Origin: an uncultured Variovorax sp.
GTDB lineage: Bacteria; Pseudomonadota; Gammaproteobacteria; Burkholderiales; Burkholderiaceae
Assembly (NCBI GenBank): GCA_946478645.1
Contig: CAMLCW010000040.1
Location: forward strand, 1 to 22,175
Reading direction: 5' to 3'
Length of the DNA stretch: 22,175 nucleotides
Every line of letters starts with the position of its first letter. The stretch's first letter is position 1. Shown here piece by piece: positions 1-7,961 of the stretch. Both the position numbers and the translations under genes were made by a program. The notes under the pieces were generated by a model. The model was not told the origin of the DNA and searched no databases. It saw nothing but the letters and a program-made list of their open reading frames with translations.

Positions 1-1
1 C

Positions 2-1453
2 GCGCTGCCCAGCGTGGCCAGCAGCGGCAACGTGGTGCTGCGCGCCAGCAACGACGGCAGCGGCGATGCGATCGTGATCGGTGCGCCCGTGACTGCCGCC
101 GACACCATCAACCTGCGCCCGGGCGGCATGACCGAGAACTTCGCGGCCTTCGAGGCGAGCGCCACGCCGATCGTGCTCGGCGGCGCGGGCGGCAACGACT
201 TCTCGGTATCGAGCGCCGAGTTCGCGCGGCTCTCGGCCCCGACCATCGTGGCCGGCAGCAGCACGCAGGCGGGCGGCATCACCGTGGCCGGCCCCATCGC
301 CACACCGGGCGCGCTCACGCTGCAGAACGAGGTGCGCGGCAGCATCGCGATCAACGGCGCGATCTCGGCCTCGGCGCTGGGCCTGCTCTCGGCGGGCAAC
401 ATCGCGCAGTCGGCCGCGGGCGCCATCACCGCCGGCACGCTGCTCGCGCGCTCGAACGGCGGGTCGGTGGACCTCGGCAATGCGGTCAACGACGTGGCGG
501 TCGTGGGCGGCGGTGCCGCGGGCAGCTTCCGCTACGTCGATGCGAACGCGGTCACCATCGGCACGCCGACCGCCACCGGCTTCGATGCCGCTGGCAACCA
601 GCCGGCCGTGACCAGCACCAGCTCGATGGCCGCGGAGAGCGTGTTCGTGCGCACGCTCTCGGGCGACCTCACGCTCGGCACCAACGTCGACGCGGTGGCC
701 GGCACCGAACTGGTGGCGGCGGCACGCTTCCAGAACCCCGGCGCCTTCGCGATCGGCGGCAGCAACTGGCACGTGTGGGCCGACACCTGGGTCGGCGAGA
801 CACGCGGCGGCCTCGCCGGCACGGGCCCGCTGCCGAACCTGTACCACTGTGCCTACCTGGGCCTGTGCACCGTGACCGTGACGACCGGCGACAACCACTT
901 CATCTATGCGCAGCAACCGGTCGTGACCGTGACCATCGCAAACGCCTCGCGACCCGCGGGCGCGCCGAACCCGGGCTTCACCTACAGCGTGAGCGGCCTG
1001 ATCCTCGGCGACAACGCCTCGAGCCTCAGCGGCGCGCCGGGCACGGCCGCCAATGCCGCGAGCCCGCCGGGGACTTACGCGATCGACGGTGCCTTCGCCT
1101 CGGCCGCGGGCTATGCGGTGAACGTGGTGCCGGGCGCGCTGCGCGTCGACCCGGGCCCGCCGCCACCGCCACCGCCCCCACCGCCGCCGCCACCGCCCCC
1201 TCTGCCGCCGCCACCCCGCTTCGAGCGGCCCGACCTGCCGTCGGTGGACGTGGTGCGCGAGCTGCCTTCGAGCTACCTGTACGACCGCAACCTCGGTCCG
1301 GCACCGATCTGCCTGGCCACCGGCCCGCTCGACGGCGACCGCGCAGCGCAGGACGGCGACGCGCTCGCGCGCGAATGGACCCGCGTGCGCTCGCGGCCCA
1401 ACCTGCTGAGCTGCGTGAGCACCGAGCGGCGCAATGGCTGCGCCGACTTCTGA
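2..1453 (+). CDS. Filamentous-haemagglutinin-like two-partner-secretion exoprotein, C-terminal part (5' end outside window)
   Basis: The reading frame is open from base 2 and no convincing start is visible, so this is the last 483 residues of a larger protein. The GTG at 14 is simply in frame. It is Gly/Ala/Ser/Asn-rich with beta-helix style repeats of the kind NGGSVDLGNAVNDV and GDLTLGTNVDA, typical of the shaft of FHA-like adhesins exported by a TpsB porin. About residues 305-385 (VTVTIANASRPAGAPNPGFTY through YAVNVVPGALRV) match an MBG/YDG-type immunoglobulin-like domain. A run of 15 Pro, Leu, 4 Pro (1157-1216) precedes an approximately 80-residue tail with three Cys that ends in NGCADF. 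The protein is probably surface-exposed or released. The partner TpsB gene is not in the window. It ends 21 bp from the convergent GT25 gene. The class is well supported; the ligand is unknown. Confidence 0.85.
   Translation, partial: ALPSVASSGNVVLRASNDGSGDAIVIGAPVTAADTINLRPGGMTENFAAFEASATPIVLGGAGGNDFSVSSAEFARLSAPTIVAGSSTQAGGITVAGPIATPGALTLQNEVRGSIAINGAISASALGLLSAGNIAQSAAGAITAGTLLARSNGGSVDLGNAVNDVAVVGGGAAGSFRYVDANAVTIGTPTATGFDAAGNQPAVTSTSSMAAESVFVRTLSGDLTLGTNVDAVAGTELVAAARFQNPGAFAIGGSNWHVWADTWVGETRGGLAGTGPLPNLYHCAYLGLCTVTVTTGDNHFIYAQQPVVTVTIANASRPAGAPNPGFTYSVSGLILGDNASSLSGAPGTAANAASPPGTYAIDGAFASAAGYAVNVVPGALRVDPGPPPPPPPPPPPPPPPLPPPPRFERPDLPSVDVVRELPSSYLYDRNLGPAPICLATGPLDGDRAAQDGDALAREWTRVRSRPNLLSCVSTERRNGCADF
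1157..1216 (+). repeat. Poly-proline coding tract in exoprotein
   Basis: Low-complexity CCG/CCA/CCC codons encode Pro15-Leu-Pro4 between the MBG-like domain and the Cys-containing C-terminal tail. It is probably a rigid spacer. It is also a site where slipped-strand mispairing or assembly error could change length in steps of one codon or shift the frame. Confidence 0.9.
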
Positions 1454-1474
1454 CGGCAAGGGTGCGCGGGCCGC

Positions 1475-2332
1475 TCAGCGCGGCGCGCGCGCGCTGGCGA
1501 TGAAGAGCTGCGCCATCAGGTCGGCGAGCAGCTGCAGCTGCGCATCGCCTTCGGCCAGCGGTGCATGGCGATAGGGCGCTGCGCGGGCCTCGATGTCCTC
1601 GAGCGGCCCGGCAAAGAACAGGCGCCGCAGCGCACCACCGAGCGCGTCGTACGCGGCCACGCGCGCGCGGTCGTCGATGGTGCTTGCTGCATCGCTGCCG
1701 AGCATCGGCGTGGCGAGAAAGGGCGCGAGCACCGCGGCCTGCAGCCGGCCTGCGGCGACCAGCCGGTTGAGCGTCATGTCGAAGGCCAGCGCCGGGCCTT
1801 CGGCCAGCGCCTCGCGCAGCAGGGCGGGCAGCGTGCGCCGGCCGCGCGGCGTCACGAGGTAGGCGACCGCGCCCCAGTTGTAGAGGCCCGCCGCATCGAG
1901 GATGTCGATGCCGCCGATGGCATCGCGCGGCGCCAGCGGATCGCGCGGCAGGTGCTTCTGCATGCTCTGCCAGAGCCTCAGCAGCGCCGGCGCCGAGGCA
2001 CAGGGCAGGCATTCGAGGAACACCAGGTCGCAATCCGCGAGCCGCGCGAGCGCCTCGTCGTCGCGCAGCAGCGCGGGCAGCGCGCGGCTCAGCTGCGCAT
2101 CGTCTTCGAGCACCAGGAAGAAGCCGTCGGCGGGCGCCGACTCGATGGCCGCCGCATGCGAGAGAAAGCACGCATGCTCGCGCCGGCTCGCCCCGCCCGC
2201 GGACGGCAGGCCTTCGATGCCAATGGCCTCGAAGCGGGCGATGGTGCCGTGCAGCCCGAGCGTGCGCAGCTGCGCTTCCATGGCCTCGCGCCGGGCGGTG
2301 CTTTCCTGCAGGTTGATGAAGCAGCCGTTCAT
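1475..2332 (-). CDS. Glycosyltransferase family 25 (LPS/glycan-type)
   Basis: This 285-residue protein has the GT25 signature. The N-terminus MNGCFINLQESTARREAME corresponds to the family's 'INL..R.dR...' start. ACFLSH (about 54-59) matches the 'gC.lSH' block. FLVLEDDAQ (about 72-80) carries the acidic EDDA metal/nucleotide-sugar motif. YNWGAVAYLVTPRGRR (about 151-166) resembles the 'g..aYlis..gA' region. GT25 members transfer galactose or related sugars to LPS or to proteins at the cytoplasmic face. The ATG at 2332 lies 45 bp from the divergent two-domain GT2 start, so the two promoters must overlap or lie inside the genes. The 3' end converges on the exoprotein gene with 21 bp between them. 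The family is confident; donor and acceptor cannot be read from sequence. Confidence 0.85.
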   Translation of the reverse strand: MNGCFINLQESTARREAMEAQLRTLGLHGTIARFEAIGIEGLPSAGGASRREHACFLSHAAAIESAPADGFFLVLEDDAQLSRALPALLRDDEALARLADCDLVFLECLPCASAPALLRLWQSMQKHLPRDPLAPRDAIGGIDILDAAGLYNWGAVAYLVTPRGRRTLPALLREALAEGPALAFDMTLNRLVAAGRLQAAVLAPFLATPMLGSDAASTIDDRARVAAYDALGGALRRLFFAGPLEDIEARAAPYRHAPLAEGDAQLQLLADLMAQLFIASARAPR

Positions 2333-2376
2333 GATCGTGGCCTCGCGACGAGGTTGTGGTGGCGGCGGTCCGGCCC

Positions 2377-4146
2377 ATGACCGACACCTGGCTCAGCGTG
2401 GTGATGCCTTTCTACCGCAAGCTCGCGGAGTTCGAGCGTGTGGCCGCGCACAACGCGCCGTTCTGGGCCCGGCCGGGCATCGAGGTGGTGGTCGCGCTCG
2501 ACGAGCCCTCGGAAGAAGACAGTCTGCGCCGGCTCATCGACCGGTTCGCGCAGGTGCGCTGGAAGCTGGTCGTCAACGACCGGCCCCACGACTGGCGCCC
2601 GCCGTGCTGCGCGATCAACGTCGGCGTGCGCCACAGCGCGGGGCGCTTCGTCCTCGTGCATTCGCCCGAGTCGGCCTACGTGGGCGACGCGCCCGCTGTC
2701 GCGCTGCACACGGCGATGGCGGGCGAGCGCCATGTGGCGATCGGGCGCGTGGGCTTCGCGCGCTTCGAAGCGCTCGAGGCGGCCGGCGGCAGCCTGGCAG
2801 CGGCTTTCGCGGAACAGGTGCCCGAGGCGCTCTACCTGCGCACCTTCTACGGCTCGCTGTGCTGCGCACGCGAAGCCTTCGACGCGGTGGGCGGCTACGA
2901 CGAGCGCTTCGAAGTCTGGGGCGGCGACGACGACGACTTCCGCGTGCGGCTCGAGATGGCCGGCTGGCAGTTGCAGGCCTGCGCGTCGCTCAAGCTGCTG
3001 CACCTGTCGTTCGAGCCGCGCGACGGCAGCGAGCGCTTCGATCCCGACAACGACTGGCGCCGGTGCACGCCGTGCGCACCGCGTGCGAACCTCGCACCCG
3101 ACGGTGGCGAGGATGCGTGGGGCCGTGGCTTCGCGCGGATCGCACGCGACGACACGCCGCCGGCCGCCGGCATCGCGCCGCAAGCGGCCGCACCCCCGTG
3201 GCTGCCGGGCGCCGCGCCCGCGGTCTTCGCGATCGGCTCGCGCCGCCAGTGCGAGATCTGCGCGCGCATGCTGCACCACGAGCCGGCGCCGCCGTACTTC
3301 TGTCCGCGCTGCAGCCGCAGCGTGCCCACGCGGCTCACCGCGCGCCCGCGCATCGTCTGCGTGATGCAGCTGCGCAACGAGGCGGGCTGGATCGAGGGCT
3401 GCCTCGACCACCTGCGCGACCATGTCGACGGCTTCATCGCGCTCGACGACGGCTCCACCGACGGCACCGCCGCCATCCTGCGGCAGGAGCCCCGGCTGCT
3501 CGAACTGCTCGAGAACCCGCCGGCCGAGGCGCACCGCTGGGACGAGCCCGGCAACCGCCGGCGGCTGCTCGAATGCGCGCGCCGCCACGGCGCCGGCTGG
3601 GTGCTGGCCTGCGATGCCGACGAGCGCTTCGAGACACTGTTCCTGCGCCACCTGCATGCGATCGTCGATTCGCTGCCCGAGGACCGGCTGGCCTGCCTCT
3701 CGCTGTCGCTGCGCGAGCTCTGGGACGCGCCCGACCGATTTCGCGACGACGGCGACTGGGGCCGCAAGTCGCGCGCGCTGCTGTTCCGGCTGCCGCAGCA
3801 GATCGCGTTCGACCACGCGCCTGCGCTGCACGGGCCCTGGTTTCCCGATGCGGTGGCGCAGCATGGCGCGCTCTACCGCAGCTACTACCGCGGCTACCAC
3901 CTGCGCATGGTGCGGCGCGAGGACCGCATTGCACGCCGCGCGCGCTACCTGGCGCTCGACCCCGGCGCGCGGCTGCAGCCGATGGGCTACGACCATCTCG
4001 CCGACGAGGGGCCGGCGCTGCGCCTCGCGCGCGTGGACCCCGCACGCGGCTACGACATGGCGACGCTGCCGCCGGCGCTGCTGCGCGCGGACGAAGCGGC
4101 TCAAGGCACGCCTGCGGCCAGCGTGCGCGCGAAGTCGCCGCGGTAG
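2377..4146 (+). CDS. Tandem two-domain family 2 glycosyltransferase with central zinc-ribbon
   Basis: This is a 589-residue protein. Domain 1 (about 1-225) is GT-A: WLSVVMPFYRK, then NVGVRHSAGRFVLVHSPES (about 83-99), then GGYDERFEVWGGDDDDF (172-188), like the 'GGfDE.f.gwG.eDdDf' block of GT2/galactosyltransferase C-terminal enzymes. A four-Cys knuckle follows, C292-x2-C295 and C309-x2-C312, which would bind zinc. Domain 2 (about 325-560) is a second GT2: RIVCVMQLRNEAGWIEGCL, LDDGSTDGT (D357, D358) and ACDADERFE (D413, D415), the last being the DxD metal motif. Domain 1 has SPES (96-99) where a DxD is expected; I recall an 'NPE' variant in some GT2 proteins, so this need not mean loss of activity. 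I chose the ATG at 2377; an in-frame GTG lies at 2356. The 3' end overlaps the next, convergent gene by 46 bp. Function is probably surface glycan or glycoprotein assembly (inference). Confidence 0.8.
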   Translation: MTDTWLSVVMPFYRKLAEFERVAAHNAPFWARPGIEVVVALDEPSEEDSLRRLIDRFAQVRWKLVVNDRPHDWRPPCCAINVGVRHSAGRFVLVHSPESAYVGDAPAVALHTAMAGERHVAIGRVGFARFEALEAAGGSLAAAFAEQVPEALYLRTFYGSLCCAREAFDAVGGYDERFEVWGGDDDDFRVRLEMAGWQLQACASLKLLHLSFEPRDGSERFDPDNDWRRCTPCAPRANLAPDGGEDAWGRGFARIARDDTPPAAGIAPQAAAPPWLPGAAPAVFAIGSRRQCEICARMLHHEPAPPYFCPRCSRSVPTRLTARPRIVCVMQLRNEAGWIEGCLDHLRDHVDGFIALDDGSTDGTAAILRQEPRLLELLENPPAEAHRWDEPGNRRRLLECARRHGAGWVLACDADERFETLFLRHLHAIVDSLPEDRLACLSLSLRELWDAPDRFRDDGDWGRKSRALLFRLPQQIAFDHAPALHGPWFPDAVAQHGALYRSYYRGYHLRMVRREDRIARRARYLALDPGARLQPMGYDHLADEGPALRLARVDPARGYDMATLPPALLRADEAAQGTPAASVRAKSPR

Positions 4147-4889
4147 GTGCGCGTGCCGGTGTGCGTGAGGCGCGAGCGCGTGTCCACATGCACCTTGCCG
4201 CCGATCGACTGCCAGCGCCGGCAGAACGCGAAGTCCTCGCTGAGGTAGCGGCCGTTGCCGGGCTCGGCCCAGACATCGAAGAAGCGGTAGTGCGGCCATG
4301 CCGCGGCCACGGCGTCGTCCATGCGGTCGGGCGTGTAGCGCAGCTCGGGCATGGCCGCGGCCAGCTGCTCGAACACGGCGCGCTCGATCAGCATGAAGCC
4401 GGTGGGCGCATCGAGCACCTCGACGAAGCCGTCGGGCTCGACCCGCGCGGCCATGCCGGGTTCGCAGAGGTTCACCGGGAACACCGCATGCCGCGCCTCG
4501 AAGTCCTCGCGCGTGCTGCCCGCGGGCAGCGGCGCCGCGAGCCCGGCGCGCGGCCAGCCGTCGTCCTTGTGCGGATAGGCGCCCGCCACCACCGGCCGGC
4601 CCGCGCGCAGCAGCCGCAGCGCATCGTCGGGCGCAAAGCCGATGTCGGCGTCGATCCAGAACAGGTGCGTCCAGCGCGCATCGGCCATGAACTCGGCCAC
4701 CAGCCGGTTGCGTGCGCGCGGCACCAGGCTGTCGCCATCGAGAAAGCGCGCCTGCATCGCGAAGCCGTGCTGCCATGCGGCATTGACCAGGCCGAGCAGG
4801 CTGCGCACGTAGTCGCTCGTCATCGTGCCGCTGTGGCTCGGCGTGGCGATGAAGGGGCGGATGGTCTTCAGGATGTCGGTGTCGGGCAT
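4101..4889 (-). CDS. GT-A type glycosyltransferase (single domain)
   Basis: This is a 262-residue protein. PFIATPSHSGTMTSDYV opens a Rossmann-like GT-A fold. DGDSLVPRARNRLVAEF (51-67) is the conserved 'dsli.raRN.la..F' block. THLFWIDADIGF (74-85) carries the DxD metal motif (D80, D82). RYLSEDFAFCRRWQSIGGKVHVDTRSRLTHTG (about 214-245) matches the 'EDy.fc.r....G..i..dt...l.H.G' ending. It lacks a signal peptide and membrane segments, so it is presumably cytoplasmic. I chose the ATG at 4889 because it begins just before the conserved block and 10 bp after the kinase stop (4900). An ATG at 4913 would add eight residues and overlap the kinase. It is the third gene of the minus-strand run, and its 3' end overlaps the plus-strand GT2 gene by 46 bp. 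The fold is confident, the substrate unknown. Confidence 0.78.
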   Translation of the reverse strand: MPDTDILKTIRPFIATPSHSGTMTSDYVRSLLGLVNAAWQHGFAMQARFLDGDSLVPRARNRLVAEFMADARWTHLFWIDADIGFAPDDALRLLRAGRPVVAGAYPHKDDGWPRAGLAAPLPAGSTREDFEARHAVFPVNLCEPGMAARVEPDGFVEVLDAPTGFMLIERAVFEQLAAAMPELRYTPDRMDDAVAAAWPHYRFFDVWAEPGNGRYLSEDFAFCRRWQSIGGKVHVDTRSRLTHTGTRTYRGDFARTLAAGVP

Positions 4890-4899
4890 GGCGATCCGT

Positions 4900-6921
4900 T
4901 CAGGCCGGCGCATGGCGGCGCGTTGACAGAAGCGCGCGCAGCTTGGCCGGCGCGACAGGCTTGGTCAGCAGCATCACACCGCCGCGGCGCAGGCGCTGCA
5001 GCACCTCGGGGCCGGTGGCGCCCGAGACCAGCACCGCGAGCGCGTCGGGCTGCATCCGCTTCGCGGCCGCGAGCACGTCCATGCCGTCGCCGTCGCCCGC
5101 GAGCTGCAAATCGCACAGCACCGCATCGAAGCGCAGGTCGCCGGTGCCGAGCCGCGCGATCGCCTCGGCGCCGGTGGCGATGCATTCGACGCGACAGCCC
5201 CACTGCTCGAGCAGCGCGCGGCTGCCGTCGAGGATCGCGGGATCGTCGTCCACCACCATGCAGTTCAGCCCCGCGAGCGGCGCCGCGGGCACCGGGGCGG
5301 GCGCTTCCTCGGGCAGGCTCGCCTCCACGGCCTGCAGCGCGGGCAGCGTCAGCGCGAAGGTGCTGCCGGCCTGCAGCGCCGAGCGCACCGTGATGCGGGT
5401 GCCGAGCAGCGTGGCGATGCGCGCGCAGATCGCCAGCCCCAGTCCGAAGCCGCGCCGGCGGTCGCGCTCGGTGTTGGCCACCTGGTAGAACTCCTCGAAG
5501 ATCCGCCCCTGGTGGATGGGGGCGATGCCCACGCCGTTGTCGCGCACCTCGATGCGCACGCCCTGGCCGCCGTCGCCGGTGCGGCTGCGGCGCGCGGCCA
5601 CCAGCACCGTGCCGCCCGGGGGCGCGTGGCGCAGTGCGTTCGACACCAGGTTGCCGACGATCCGCTGCAGCAGTGCCGCGTCGCTGCGAACGGCCAGCCC
5701 GCGGTCGCTCCAGCGCAGCCGCACGCGGCTCTCGGCGGCCGTGGCGGCATGCTGCGCATCGAGCTGGTCGAACAGCGCCGCCAGCGGCACGCGGGTGATC
5801 GCGGGTGTCAGCACCTGCGCGTCGAGGCGCGAGATCTCGAGCAGGTCGTCGAGCAGCACGCTCATGAACTCGGTGCTCTCCTGCAGGCGCAGCATGGCCG
5901 GCCGCTGCGCCGCGCTGGCGCCGGGCAGCAGGCCGTCGATGAACAGGCCCATGGCATGCAGCGGCTGCCGCAGGTCATGGCTTGCGGCGGCAAGGAAGCG
6001 CGCGCGCGAGAGCGCCGCCTGCTCGGCCTCGGCCATGCGCTGCAGCGCCACCGCGGTGGCTTCGCGCACGCGTTCCTCGCTCACCTGCCGGTTGTGCTGC
6101 AGGCGCTCGGCCAGGCGGTCGATGTCGCGCGCGAGCACCGCGAGTTCGTGCGCGCCGGCCGTGCTGCCCGTGCTGGCGGACGTGGCGGCCGGGGCCAGGG
6201 CGGCGCCGCCTTCGCCCACGCCGCAGCGCGCCTCGAAGTGCCCCGCCTCCAGCGCGGCAACGGTGCGCGACACGCGGCGCAGCGGCCGCGCCACGGTGCG
6301 CGCCATGTGGCGCACCGAGGCCCAGGCCGCGAGCAGCGCGACCAGCGCGATGCCGATGCCGGCAATGAGCGAGCGGGTGCGCTCGCGCGCATAGGCCGTG
6401 GTGTCGCGGAAGGTCTGCACCAGCCCGATTGGCGCGTCGCCCGCGGCGGTCGATCCGGCGGGCGCGAAGGCACTCGCGCGCGAGGCCTCGCGCAGCGTGA
6501 CCGGCGAGGTGAACATGCGCAGCTGCGCGTGCGGCGACGTCTTGGGGCCGGCCGTCACGTACACGCCGGCGCTGTTGCTGATCTCCACGCGCATCACCTG
6601 CCCGCCGCGCAGCGCGGCATTCGCCACGTTCTGCAGCGCCGGCAGGTCGCCTGCATAGAGGCTCAGGTCCGACATCGCCGCGACTTGGCGCGCCACGGCC
6701 TGGCCCTCGGCGTCGAAGGCGGCCTCGAGTGTCTGCAGCCGGCTGTGCGTGAACCAGCCGGTGAGCGCCAGCGCCACCGCGGCACACGGCACCACGCCGA
6801 GCCGGAACAGGTCGCGCTGCAGGTTGCCGCGCACCAGCAGCGTGGGCGCCCCGGACTGTGACGCAGCAGGCGGCAGCGGATGCGCGGACCGCAGGCCTTC
6901 GGACGGCGCCACGTCGCTCAT
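4900..6921 (-). CDS. Membrane hybrid sensor histidine kinase with C-terminal receiver
   Basis: This is a 673-residue protein. TM1 spans about 38-57, a periplasmic loop about 60-183 and TM2 about 184-203. A HAMP-like linker (about 205-275) and a coiled coil lead into HisKA with the H-box AAASHDLRQPLHAMGLF (H315). HATPase_c follows, with the N-box IVGNLVSNALRH (N424, N428), DNGVGI (461-466), FEEFYQ and GFGLGL (491-496). The receiver has the acidic pocket DDD (558-560), phosphoacceptor D604 and K654. Autophosphorylation at H315 and relay to D604 are expected. No DNA-binding output is fused and no partner regulator is encoded in the window. The ATG at 6921 overlaps the stop of the upstream binding-protein gene as ATGA, a strong reason to choose it over the open frame extending back to 7995. 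The sensed signal is probably relayed by that binding protein (inference). Confidence 0.9.
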   Translation of the reverse strand: MSDVAPSEGLRSAHPLPPAASQSGAPTLLVRGNLQRDLFRLGVVPCAAVALALTGWFTHSRLQTLEAAFDAEGQAVARQVAAMSDLSLYAGDLPALQNVANAALRGGQVMRVEISNSAGVYVTAGPKTSPHAQLRMFTSPVTLREASRASAFAPAGSTAAGDAPIGLVQTFRDTTAYARERTRSLIAGIGIALVALLAAWASVRHMARTVARPLRRVSRTVAALEAGHFEARCGVGEGGAALAPAATSASTGSTAGAHELAVLARDIDRLAERLQHNRQVSEERVREATAVALQRMAEAEQAALSRARFLAAASHDLRQPLHAMGLFIDGLLPGASAAQRPAMLRLQESTEFMSVLLDDLLEISRLDAQVLTPAITRVPLAALFDQLDAQHAATAAESRVRLRWSDRGLAVRSDAALLQRIVGNLVSNALRHAPPGGTVLVAARRSRTGDGGQGVRIEVRDNGVGIAPIHQGRIFEEFYQVANTERDRRRGFGLGLAICARIATLLGTRITVRSALQAGSTFALTLPALQAVEASLPEEAPAPVPAAPLAGLNCMVVDDDPAILDGSRALLEQWGCRVECIATGAEAIARLGTGDLRFDAVLCDLQLAGDGDGMDVLAAAKRMQPDALAVLVSGATGPEVLQRLRRGGVMLLTKPVAPAKLRALLSTRRHAPA

Positions 6922-7961
6922 CGCGTGGCGGAAAGCCGGTCGGCCAGTTCGCGCTCCTGCGGCAGGCGCAGCCCGAGCCCGCGCGCCACGGTCGCGTTGA
7001 CGCGCACCGTGGGCGGCGCGGCCGATTCCACGAGCGGCGCGGCGTTGTTGTTGCCGCCGAGGCTTGCGAGCTTCTGGCCGAGCAGCTGCGCCTGCTGCGC
7101 CAGTTGCGCCGGCGTCGAAACCGCCGCGGCCAGGCCGCCCGAACGCACCAGGCCTTCGCTCGCGCCGAACACCGGCAGCCCCGCGCCCGCGCCCGCGCGC
7201 AGCACCGACAGCGTGGCCGCCTGGTTGTCGCCGATCAGGTCGGGCAGCACCATCAGCGCATCGCTGCGCGGCACCACCGCGCGCAGTGCCGCGGCCAGCG
7301 AGCGCGCGTCGGGCGCGTATTCCACCTGCAGGTCCCACGCGGGCTGGCCGGCCTGCGCCGCGGCACGCTGCAGCTCGCGCACCAGCGGTTCGGATTCGGG
7401 CGTGGCGACCACGCCGATGCGCTGCTTGTTCGGCAGCACCGCGGCCACCAGCGCCAGCTGGTCGGCCATGGCCGGGTCGCGCAGCAGCACGCCCACGCGC
7501 CGGTCGCCGCGCCGCAACGCCGGCGCGCTGGCGCGCAGGTTCTCGTAGTCGAGCCGGCTCAGCATCGCGAGCAGCAGCGGCTGCTGCCCCGGGCGGTCGA
7601 GCGCGGCACGCGCGGCGCTCGCGCCGACGGCCATCGTGACGCTGGCCTCGGCCGGCGCCGGCGTGGCCGTGCGCAGGCTGCGCGTGCGCACGCCGGCGTT
7701 CACCGCGACCTCCGCGGTCTCGGCAGCGGCCTGCGCCGTCGTGTCGGCAGCGCCGGGCGAAAGCCGCACCAGGTCGAAGCGACCGCCGGGTGCCTGCGCG
7801 GCGCGCAGGTGCTGCACGAATTCGGCATGCGCCGGCAACTCGTCGCCCATCAGCACCGTGAGCCCGCTGGCGCCGGCCACCGCGGCGAACTGCGCCATGC
7901 ACAGCGCCAGCACGAGGCGGACGCGGAGGATCGAAATGAAAGGGTTCACGGCAACAGGCAT
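6918..7961 (-). CDS. ABC-type periplasmic substrate-binding protein (ABC_sub_bind/TrpX-like)
   Basis: This is a 347-residue protein. An N-terminal signal peptide is evident (residues about 1-31, hydrophobic LRVRLVLALCMAQFAAVAGA), so I start at the ATG at 7961 rather than at the upstream in-frame ATG near 8120, which would bury it. The C-terminal half follows the PF04392-like pattern: KQRIGVVATPESEP, then SDALMVLPDLIGDNQAAT, then GLPVFGASEGLVRSGGLAAAVSTP, ending in VRVNATVARGLGLRLP. Proteins of this family bind small ligands in the periplasm, usually for an ABC importer, but no permease or ATPase is nearby. The gene is joined to the hybrid kinase by an ATGA overlap, suggesting it serves as the ligand-sensing partner. 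No clear Shine-Dalgarno is visible before 7961. The ligand is unknown. Confidence 0.8.
   Translation of the reverse strand: MPVAVNPFISILRVRLVLALCMAQFAAVAGASGLTVLMGDELPAHAEFVQHLRAAQAPGGRFDLVRLSPGAADTTAQAAAETAEVAVNAGVRTRSLRTATPAPAEASVTMAVGASAARAALDRPGQQPLLLAMLSRLDYENLRASAPALRRGDRRVGVLLRDPAMADQLALVAAVLPNKQRIGVVATPESEPLVRELQRAAAQAGQPAWDLQVEYAPDARSLAAALRAVVPRSDALMVLPDLIGDNQAATLSVLRAGAGAGLPVFGASEGLVRSGGLAAAVSTPAQLAQQAQLLGQKLASLGGNNNAAPLVESAAPPTVRVNATVARGLGLRLPQERELADRLSATR

Noticed and set aside
1902..5393. Plus-strand ORF of 1163 codons spanning the glycosyltransferases and kinase
   Set aside because: It is Arg/Ala/Gly-rich with no recognisable domain and overlaps four well-supported genes in other frames. 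Long shadow frames are expected at this GC content.
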